Part shown: piece after piece, positions 36,222-43,287 of the stretch
Position numbering within the stretch: the first letter of the stretch is position 1
Layout of the letters: each line of letters begins with the position of its first letter
From: Candidatus Sumerlaeota bacterium
GTDB lineage: Bacteria; Sumerlaeota; Sumerlaeia; Sumerlaeales; Sumerlaeaceae
DNA length: 64,000 bases
Assembly (NCBI GenBank): GCA_026398535.1
Contig: JAPLSQ010000073.1
Span: 22,444 to 86,443, forward strand
Reading direction: 5' to 3'
Made by a program: the position numbers and the translations under genes
The notes under the pieces: generated by a model
Databases searched by the model: none
Told to the model about the DNA's origin: nothing
Seen by the model: only the letters and a program-made list of their open reading frames with translations

Positions 36222-36948
36222 AGCACTTTAGGCAACATTATCGCAATCGCCGTGTGGCGCAGAAAGCGTTCTTGCCGAGTGCCGCCAGATTTCAACCGCC
36301 ATGTCGTTTGTGTACCAGGATCTTGGCATCTTCCCCAAACTGTGCTGGCTGAGGTTCAACCTGCCGTCGCTGATCGCAGAGATGAACGGCTTGGGTCTGG
36401 CGCCTGACACAGCCGTATTCAACACCGCCTTCGAATACCATAGCAATAATGTGCCCAATCTTTACTCAAAACTGCAGGCCAAATGGCGCGGAAGCTATAT
36501 CGCGCTCAATCCCGAACGTTCCGTGAAGATACAGTTCCCCGGCTACGGCGGGACGGGCATGGCGGACTGGCAGGCCGATGCGTGGGGCAATCCTTATATG
36601 GCCTACTTCATTCACACCGTGCCTTCGGCCACCGTGGGAGCGCAGCCAACACTGCGGTTTCTGGCCAGCGCCCAGGAAAAGGCTGATTATTTCGCGGGTA
36701 TCGTCAGTTACGGGCGCAACCATGTTCCCGGCTTGGGCGACTTTCCCGCTCAAAGTTTGATTGACGACCGCCGCAACAACCGCTCGCTTTACAAGGGAAC
36801 GGGGCCCAACATTTACCAGTCGCTGGTGCCCTCGGAATACAACCAGGCGCGCCTTGAGATGATCCTGCTCGTCACGCCAAGCCCATTCCCCGCCACCGAA
36901 CCTCGCATACGCGATGTCGGCAGCGATGACAGGGTCGTGGAATTCTGA
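36222..36948 (+). pseudogene. Pseudopilin gene without its prepilin N-terminus
   Basis: The frame from 36301 (215 residues) has the C-terminal body of a GspG-like pseudopilin: DAWGNPYMAYFI, then SYGRNHVPGLGDF and the final SDDRVVEF. In the same frame just upstream of the first ATG lies AECRQIST, matching the post-helix segment of its neighbours (for example GECKQIAD). The end of a hydrophobic helix (NIIAIAVWRR) is present but in another frame, shifting near 36258, and the GFTLIE leader is absent in all frames. It therefore looks broken by a frameshift plus truncation. Expression from ATG 36301 would give a soluble fragment. Confidence 0.7.
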
Positions 36949-36950
36949 TC

Positions 36951-37793
36951 ATGATGAGAAAAAGCCGGACAAAAATGACTCTACGCCGAACACACCCGGG
37001 TCTGTGCCCCCCGGCATTTGACCTGTCCCATGCCCAGCGCGGCTTCACGGCGATTGAAATCGCCATGGTCGCCACGGTCATCGCCATCTTCGCGCTGATT
37101 GTTCTTCCGCTCTTTCGCAACCGCGTCGAGGAGGCGAAAATCGCGCGCACCAAGGCTGATCTGATCAGCCTGCAAAAAGCAGAAACACTCGCTCAAGCCG
37201 ACACCGGCTTTTATCTGAGGCTCGAAGACCTCGACAACGTGATGAACAACATCAACTACACGCCCCCCAATCCCCCCATACCCCCGGCGGGCGGCATCAC
37301 GATCCAAATCCCGCCTTTTGTCTTCCCCATTGCGAATCCGACCGCGCTACCCATCACGCGCCGCGCCCTCACGCTCAGCGAGTGGGCCAACCTCGCCGGA
37401 CTGCCCGCCAACCCCAAATTCAAGGGGCCCTATATTTCGTCCATGGATTATATCATTTATGGCAAGCTGAAAACCGACACCACGTACCGCAACCTCTTGC
37501 GCAGTGTCAGCGGCAATCCCGCAAGCCCCATCTATGATCTCAACACGGGTCAGTTGTACGACTCCGACGACAACCACATCCCCGTGGATCCGTGGGGAAA
37601 TCCCTATCTGTACTTCCCGCCGACCGGCGAGACATCCACCAATCAGAACAACAACCTGACTTATTCAAATGTCATATACTCTCTTGGGCCGGACGGTCTG
37701 CCGGGCAATCTGCCTGGAACGACGGCCAATGATTTTCTGCGAGGAACAACCAACGGCCTCGGCAACGGGGATGACCTGATGGTGCAATTCTAA
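36951..37793 (+). CDS. Type II secretion/type IV pilin-like pseudopilin
   Basis: The 280-residue protein starts 2 nt after the preceding stop. A long basic leader ends with a prepilin-peptidase site, QRG|FTAIEIAMVAT, followed by a hydrophobic helix with the conserved Glu5. The C-terminal part has the GspG-type DPWGNPYLYF and SLGPDGLPG motifs and ends GNGDDLMVQF, acidic residues that bind calcium in GspG. It is twice the length of typical GspG because of a Pro-rich insertion near residue 100. It should assemble into a periplasmic pseudopilus. Confidence 0.85.
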   Translation: MMRKSRTKMTLRRTHPGLCPPAFDLSHAQRGFTAIEIAMVATVIAIFALIVLPLFRNRVEEAKIARTKADLISLQKAETLAQADTGFYLRLEDLDNVMNNINYTPPNPPIPPAGGITIQIPPFVFPIANPTALPITRRALTLSEWANLAGLPANPKFKGPYISSMDYIIYGKLKTDTTYRNLLRSVSGNPASPIYDLNTGQLYDSDDNHIPVDPWGNPYLYFPPTGETSTNQNNNLTYSNVIYSLGPDGLPGNLPGTTANDFLRGTTNGLGNGDDLMVQF

Positions 37794-37796
37794 AAG

Positions 37797-38546
37797 ATGA
37801 GAGCCATGGAACATCATAACGACACACGAAACAAGTCTCTCGGCGGCAGGGGCTTCACGCTCATCGAGCTATTGATCGCGGTGATCATCGTGGGGATTAT
37901 TGTTGCCGCCATCGTGCCGGTCTATGTCTCCCGCGCCGCTGAAGCGCGCCAGACCTATGTGCAGGCCGACCTCGACTCGCTCAAGAGCGCCGAGGAACAT
38001 GCCGCCATCGACACTGGATACATCTATCGCCTTTATATCCTGCAAGACACCCAGGGCGGCGACAACATCGGCCCCAATTCCCCCAACGACCAGGTTATCG
38101 GCATCGTTGACGAGTCATTGCGCAGCGATGTTCCCAACCCTAAAATTATCTTCATCGATACCAAATACGGAACCATACTCATCAATGGATCCTCCATATT
38201 TGACCGCATGGTCGACAACCAGAAGGGGTTCAATTGGAATGGCCCTTACGTGAACCTCAACCGCAAGGTCGGAACAAAGTTTCCGGTGGTCAACCAGCCT
38301 GTGGGACTGCCGCTTGATCCGTGGGGCAATCCCTACATGCTGTTTACCATAGAAGGGCTTGTGAAGGAGCCGGATGGCGTGATCGCCACATCATGGACGG
38401 CAGCCGACGGACAGAGCTACAACACCAAGGTCTTCGACAGACCAACTGTTTTAAGCCTCGGACCCAATGGCCTGCCCGGCGACGGCACAGGCGGAGGCGC
38501 CAGCGCCAGATTAGGTCTTGGCGACGACAGTTACAGGCAATTCTGA
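37797..38546 (+). CDS. Type II secretion/type IV pilin-like pseudopilin
   Basis: This 249-residue protein has the leader site GGRG|FTLIELLIAVIIV, a hydrophobic N-terminal helix, then RAAEARQTYVQADLDSLK. The C-terminal GspG-like block is DPWGNPYMLF, SLGPNGLPG and a final LGLGDDSYRQF. It starts 3 nt after the previous gene, so translation is probably coupled. A large middle insertion (about residues 85-160) is specific to this cluster. Confidence 0.88.
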   Translation: MRAMEHHNDTRNKSLGGRGFTLIELLIAVIIVGIIVAAIVPVYVSRAAEARQTYVQADLDSLKSAEEHAAIDTGYIYRLYILQDTQGGDNIGPNSPNDQVIGIVDESLRSDVPNPKIIFIDTKYGTILINGSSIFDRMVDNQKGFNWNGPYVNLNRKVGTKFPVVNQPVGLPLDPWGNPYMLFTIEGLVKEPDGVIATSWTAADGQSYNTKVFDRPTVLSLGPNGLPGDGTGGGASARLGLGDDSYRQF

Positions 38547-38563
38547 AAGGAGCGGCATTAAAA

Positions 38564-39322
38564 ATGACATATCGTTATAGTCACACCCGCCACAGCGGTT
38601 TCACGCTCACCGAGATGCTCGTGGTCATGGTCATCGTCGGTCTGCTGGCCACGATCGCCATCCCCGTTTATATCAACCGCATGGAGGAATCGCGAGTCAA
38701 ACTTGCCCAAGGCGAATGCAAGCAGATCGCGGATGCCGAAGACCAGTGCGCTCTCATCCATGGTTTTTATGTGCCGTTCCAAATTCTCAACGCCCTTCCC
38801 CATCCCCAGAATCAGACGCGCAACGGCGACACCATCCGCAACCAGCCCAATCCAAGCTCCATTTATCTTATTAATCCGCTGATCCGGCCGAACTACCAGA
38901 TCGGCTCCCAATGGACGCTTAACGACGGAATCAACGGGAACAACGCCAGGGTGACCTTGATGGTCAACTATTGGGAAGGGCCTTTCCTCAACCTTCACCG
39001 CGTTTACGTCCAGCAGGGTTTCAATCCCGTGAACAATTACAACTATTATGATTTCCCGCTCGATCCGTGGGGCAATCCTTACCTGTTCTATTCGGCGCTC
39101 GGAATCATCGGGCAGTATATCTCGTCGGGCAATTTCACCAACCTGACCATCAATTTCAGCAACGGGCAGTTGACCAACCTTGACCAGCGCAACTACATCG
39201 ACCGTTATGCCGTGGTGAGCTATGGTCATGACGGCCTGCCAAACACAATCACACCGAATTATTTTGATGATGTCATTTACCTGTTCGGCACGCCGGGCGT
39301 GGAATCCGGGTTTGGTTTATGA
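38564..39322 (+). CDS. Type II secretion/type IV pilin-like pseudopilin
   Basis: The start at 38564 is supported by the leader HTRHSG|FTLTEMLVVMV; AAGGAG lies about 12 nt upstream, and the frame is open far upstream without signal. The 252-residue product has a hydrophobic helix, ESRVKLAQGECKQIADAED and an Asn/Tyr-rich middle. It ends with DPWGNPYLFY and SYGHDGLPN, with an acidic YFDDVIYLF near the end. It is the closest sequence aid for reading the broken first gene. Confidence 0.88.
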   Translation: MTYRYSHTRHSGFTLTEMLVVMVIVGLLATIAIPVYINRMEESRVKLAQGECKQIADAEDQCALIHGFYVPFQILNALPHPQNQTRNGDTIRNQPNPSSIYLINPLIRPNYQIGSQWTLNDGINGNNARVTLMVNYWEGPFLNLHRVYVQQGFNPVNNYNYYDFPLDPWGNPYLFYSALGIIGQYISSGNFTNLTINFSNGQLTNLDQRNYIDRYAVVSYGHDGLPNTITPNYFDDVIYLFGTPGVESGFGL

Positions 39323-39359
39323 TGATGACACCGCACACTCAACAACACAAGGTTTCAAT

Positions 39360-40013
39360 ATGACGCCAAAGCGAAAAGCCTTTACGCTGGTCGAGTTGCT
39401 GGCAGTATGCCTGATCCTTGGCTTGCTGGCTACGGTTGCCGTAGGAGTTTACACCAACCAAGTTGAACGCGCCCGCATTGCCGCCGCGCGCCAGACAATC
39501 AGCGAACTCGAAATGGCCGCAAACCGCTATCAGGTCGACGTGGGAACATATCCGCCCAGCGGCTCGGGAACCCTGCCTTTCGCGTCCAACGCGCCCGCTG
39601 TTGGTTGCGGCTACCTTGAACTTGCGCTTATCCACAGCATGAGCGGGAACTCCCAAAGCCCGAACACTCCCTTGTGGAAAGGCCCCTACATCTCCATCCA
39701 GAATCAATACCTTGGCGACTCCAACGGCAATAATTTCGCCATGAATCCGTTACTGCCAGGCCTTACACCCGGCCAGGTGCAAATCCTTGATCCGTGGGGC
39801 AAACCCTACCGTTACGTCCGCTACGGGCCGTCACCCGACGATTACGCCACAATGGGCGGAACAAAACTGCCCACAGGCCATCCCTTCGCCGCGACCGAGG
39901 TTTATTACAATCCCAACACCTTCCAGATCGTGTCGGATGGGAATGACGGCGTGACACCAGCTCCGCCCAACGTCGGCACCGACAGCGACGATGTGACCAA
40001 CTTCGGGTTATAA
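39360..40013 (+). CDS. GspG-like pseudopilin
   Basis: The 217-residue protein is the most GspG-like member. A short leader MTPKRKA precedes FTLVELLAVCLILGLLATVAV, then ERARIAAARQTISELEMAANRYQVDVGTYPP, the classic helix-to-loop region, DPWGKPYRYV, and SDGNDGVTP with a final SDDVTNFGL. The residue before the cleavage site is Ala instead of the usual Gly, which prepilin peptidases tolerate less well. It is the last gene of the block; no terminator is obvious after it. Confidence 0.9.
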   Translation: MTPKRKAFTLVELLAVCLILGLLATVAVGVYTNQVERARIAAARQTISELEMAANRYQVDVGTYPPSGSGTLPFASNAPAVGCGYLELALIHSMSGNSQSPNTPLWKGPYISIQNQYLGDSNGNNFAMNPLLPGLTPGQVQILDPWGKPYRYVRYGPSPDDYATMGGTKLPTGHPFAATEVYYNPNTFQIVSDGNDGVTPAPPNVGTDSDDVTNFGL

Positions 40014-40026
40014 TCGCCGCTCTTCG

Positions 40027-40050
40027 AACCACCAAGACACGAAGACACAA
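40027..40050. repeat. Possible dispersed ACCACCAAGACACGAAGACAC-type element
   Basis: The stretch AACCACCAAGACACGAAG, with more ACGAAGACAC after it, is a low-complexity motif I recall as scattered between genes in several PVC-like genomes. A loosely complementary CACCTTCGTGCTTTATCTCC follows at about 40120. Only one copy is recognised here. Confidence 0.3.
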
Positions 40051-40187
40051 AAGGGAATCAGTTTGTCACACGCGGGGGCGTCTATGTGAAGATGGGAACG
40101 CCGCCTTCGCATTCTTTACACCTTCGTGCTTTATCTCCTTAATAAATGTGTCGCAGGCCTTCATTCTAAAATTTCGCCTCTGATCAG

Positions 40188-41525
40188 ATGACAATACCCC
40201 TTGTGAACAATCTTCGCCTGCCGTCGACATTGCGGGCGCTTCGCCACCGCAATTACCTGCTTTTCATCAGCGGGCAGGCCGTGTCGCTCACGGGCGGATG
40301 GATCCAAGGGACGGCGCAGGGCTGGCTTGTCTACCGGCTGACAAGCGATCCGAGCATGCTCGGCTGGGTCAGTTTCGCCTCGCAGGCGCCTGTGCTGGCG
40401 CTGGGCCTGATCGCGGGGATTGTTTCGGATTCGGTGAACCGTCTTCGGCTCATCATCCTTATGCAACTGCTGGCGATGGGTCAGGCGCTCGTGCTCGCCC
40501 TGCTGACGTTGCTCTATGGCGCAAACGGCCAGCCCCTCATCCAGATCTGGCATATTCTTCTACTGGCAACATTTGCCGGCGTGCTCCAGGCGTTCGACCT
40601 GCCCGCGCGGCAGGCGTTTCTGATGCAATTGGTTCCGCGGGAGGATCTGGGCAACGCGGTCGCGCTCAATTCGCTCACCTTTAACGCCGCGCGCATCATC
40701 GGCCCCAGCATCGCCGGCGGGATGATCGCCATTCTTCAGCGGCTCAATCCCGGGCGGGAAGCCTTTGGCGAAGGGATGTGTTTCGCTGTCAACACGCTGA
40801 GTTTTTTCGGCGTGCTGATCCAGCTTCACCGCATGAGAATGCCGCCCGGCGCGTTGCGCCCATTCCGGGGCACGTCCAAGGGATTTCTCGTGGAAGGCCT
40901 GCGCTACATCGGCAAACACCGCCACATCCGCTACATCCTCGAGCACGCGGGATACATGGCGCTGTTCGGACTGCCTTATCTTGTCATGATTCCGGTTTTT
41001 GCGAAGGACGTGCTTGCGGGCAACTCGACCACGTATGGGTGGCTCATGACGAGCATTGGCGCGGGCGCGCTGGCGGGGGGCGTGGGCATGGCCAAGCGTG
41101 AGCAGATACGGGGCATCGGGACGCTCATCGGCACGGCCACGGCGGGTTTTGCCGTGCTCGTCATCATATTTTCATGGCTCAAGATCATGGCTCTGGCGTG
41201 CGTCACGCTGGCTCTTGCGGGATTCTGCATGGTGAGCGTGATGATCGGCGTGCAGACGGTTATCCAGACGCTCGTGTCGGAGGGATTTCGCGGCCGGGTT
41301 ATGGCCTATTACAGCATGGTGGCGGTGGGGCTGATGCCGTTCGGCAGTCTGGCCATCGGCGCCTCCATCAAGGCGTTCGGCCCCGAGTGGGGCATGACGA
41401 TCAACGGGGTCATCTGCCTTGGTGTTGCCGCGCTGTTTTTTTGGCGCCTGCCGGGCATCCGCGCCGCCGCCCGCGCCACGCCCGAATATCACCGCGCGGT
41501 GCGGCGCGCCGACACAAACGCATGA
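40188..41525 (+). CDS. MFS transporter, EntS-like (MFS_3)
   Basis: The 445-residue protein has about twelve membrane helices. The N-terminal RHRNYLLFISGQAVSLTGGWIQ and GWLVYRLTSDPSMLGWV, followed by ATFAGVLQAFDLPARQAF and LNSLTFNAARIIGPSIAG, are characteristic of the EntS-like MFS_3 group of exporters. They commonly export siderophores, drugs or unknown metabolites by proton antiport. There is no regulator or biosynthesis cluster beside it, so the substrate is unknown. It converges on the FAD oxidoreductase gene 39 nt away. Confidence 0.9.
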   Translation: MTIPLVNNLRLPSTLRALRHRNYLLFISGQAVSLTGGWIQGTAQGWLVYRLTSDPSMLGWVSFASQAPVLALGLIAGIVSDSVNRLRLIILMQLLAMGQALVLALLTLLYGANGQPLIQIWHILLLATFAGVLQAFDLPARQAFLMQLVPREDLGNAVALNSLTFNAARIIGPSIAGGMIAILQRLNPGREAFGEGMCFAVNTLSFFGVLIQLHRMRMPPGALRPFRGTSKGFLVEGLRYIGKHRHIRYILEHAGYMALFGLPYLVMIPVFAKDVLAGNSTTYGWLMTSIGAGALAGGVGMAKREQIRGIGTLIGTATAGFAVLVIIFSWLKIMALACVTLALAGFCMVSVMIGVQTVIQTLVSEGFRGRVMAYYSMVAVGLMPFGSLAIGASIKAFGPEWGMTINGVICLGVAALFFWRLPGIRAAARATPEYHRAVRRADTNA

Positions 41526-41564
41526 TACACTCGATATGGAAATTCGTCAAGCGTCCCCCGGATT

Positions 41565-43148
41565 TCACAGCGCCTTCAGTTCCGGCCAGCGCAGTTCGAA
41601 CCCCTGCTGAACGAGCAGGGACTGGAATTTGTTGAGCAGCGGCTCTCTTTCGCGCACGGCGGATGGTTCGCACTCCCTGGCGACGCAGAATGCCGCGAGC
41701 GCTCCCGCAGCCTCGCCGATGTTCCATTCGACGGGATGCAGACGGTAGCATCCGTTGGAGATGTGCGTTGTGCCGATGTTTTTGCATGCCGGGAGAAGGT
41801 TGCGCGTGCGCACGGGCAGCAACGCGCCAAGGGGAATCTCGAATGGCAGCGCGCCCACATCGATGTAATTGTCCCCGCCTGTCGATGGATGCAGGTCGAT
41901 CCGGTAGCACCCAATACCGACGCTGTCGAAAAACGGCTCCGCCTTGACGACTCCGGGATGGCACCCCGAGCCGATGTGGTTCTCGGTCACGGTAAACACG
42001 GCCTGGATGCGCCGCGATTCGCGGATGTAGACGCTCTTGGCCAGCCCGTCGGCGGTTCCCGTGATGTCGGGGCGCGGGCGCAGGCAGGGATAACCCGCGC
42101 CGCCGCCGACTCGCGGAGCCTCGGTCTGCAGCCAGTACATCAGGCTCAGCGAAAGCTGCCGCGCCTCGCCGAGCCGCTCCCGCGCAAGTTCTGCGGGCTC
42201 ATCAATGATGTTGCCCGCAAAGTAATCATTGAGCACCCAGTTGACGATGGTGACCTCTTCGGGCATGGTTCCCGCCGCGAAATGATCGCGGCAGATGATC
42301 CTGCGGTAGGCAAACATCGAATGCTCCAGCGGTCCGTCCCCGGGCAGCAGGTGATAGCGCACAGGCGCGAGGGTGTGGGGCTGGAGCGCATCCCATCCGA
42401 TGAGCGGGCCCGGCCAGAAATCCGGGCGGAACGCGCGCCAGCGGTCATACTGGGCGGGCTTGTCGATCACATGATGCGCGCCCGAGGGATCATAACCCAT
42501 GGCAAAGCACCATGTGACGGCCTGCATGTTTCGCGGTTGCGGTTCGCCGCTGACGGCGTGGGGTTCGCCCGTCTGGCTTTGTGACTCCGCGCCCGTGACA
42601 TACTCTACGCCGCCCAGCGCCAGCAGTTCGCCCGTTTCCGTGGCGTCGAGCACGTAACGCGCGTGAACGATTTCATCCGCGCCTGTTTCCATGTTGAGCA
42701 GGCGCACGGCCCGGATGCTGTCACCCTCCGTGAACACCTCGACGGGCCTGCGGCGCAACCGCATTTCAAGTCGCGCGGCGCTTTGCGCCCGCGCAAGCTC
42801 GTTGTTCAGCACGGCCAGCGCGGCGCGCGGCTCATGGCAGATGCGCGACACATTGCCCTTGCCCGGATTGAGATGACCATCGGCGCGGGCGCGCGCGGTC
42901 AGAGGGTAATAATCCCGGTAATACTGCCGCACCGCGTCGCGGAAACGCCGGCAACGCCGCGTGCAGCCGAACGACTCGATCCACGGATGCTCATCCGGCG
43001 GCACGGCCTGCGCCGTAAGCTGGCCGCCAATCCAGTCCGTCTCCTCGGTCATGATGACCGTGCAGCCGAGATCCGTGGCCGCCATGGCCGCGGCGCAACC
43101 GCCCGTGCCGCCGCCAACGATAAGTATGCCGCAATTTGATTCTTTCAT
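41565..43148 (-). CDS. FAD-dependent oxidoreductase (FAD_oxidored family)
   Basis: The N-terminal dinucleotide fold GILIVGGGTGGCAAAMAA is followed by MTEETDWIGGQLTAQAVP, typical of the FAD_oxidored (PF12831) family. The final FAD contact is in KNIGTTHISNGCYRLHPVEWNIGEAAGAL. About 527 residues from the ATG at 43148 (AGGTG about 9 nt upstream; a GTG at 43160 is possible). Homologues are common in polysaccharide-degrading bacteria, often annotated as xanthan-lyase-associated or FAD-dependent oxidoreductases, but the substrate is undefined. No signal peptide is seen. Confidence 0.88.
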   Translation of the reverse strand: MKESNCGILIVGGGTGGCAAAMAATDLGCTVIMTEETDWIGGQLTAQAVPPDEHPWIESFGCTRRCRRFRDAVRQYYRDYYPLTARARADGHLNPGKGNVSRICHEPRAALAVLNNELARAQSAARLEMRLRRRPVEVFTEGDSIRAVRLLNMETGADEIVHARYVLDATETGELLALGGVEYVTGAESQSQTGEPHAVSGEPQPRNMQAVTWCFAMGYDPSGAHHVIDKPAQYDRWRAFRPDFWPGPLIGWDALQPHTLAPVRYHLLPGDGPLEHSMFAYRRIICRDHFAAGTMPEEVTIVNWVLNDYFAGNIIDEPAELARERLGEARQLSLSLMYWLQTEAPRVGGGAGYPCLRPRPDITGTADGLAKSVYIRESRRIQAVFTVTENHIGSGCHPGVVKAEPFFDSVGIGCYRIDLHPSTGGDNYIDVGALPFEIPLGALLPVRTRNLLPACKNIGTTHISNGCYRLHPVEWNIGEAAGALAAFCVARECEPSAVREREPLLNKFQSLLVQQGFELRWPELKAL

Positions 43149-43287
43149 CTTTTTATTCACCTCATGGGTTTCATGCCGGACGCCTCGAAGGCGGTCGTGA
43201 TGTAATCCGCGGCGGCTCGTGATTTGGTTTGGAAAACACGATGAACACGATGTAATGCCAGCTTGTGATTATCAAGAGCATCCGCTG

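Noticed and set aside
43219..43287. Upstream GTG start for MutS
   Set aside because: The extra 23 residues are unlike MutS N-termini; MAQKKTATDTF at 43288 fits better.
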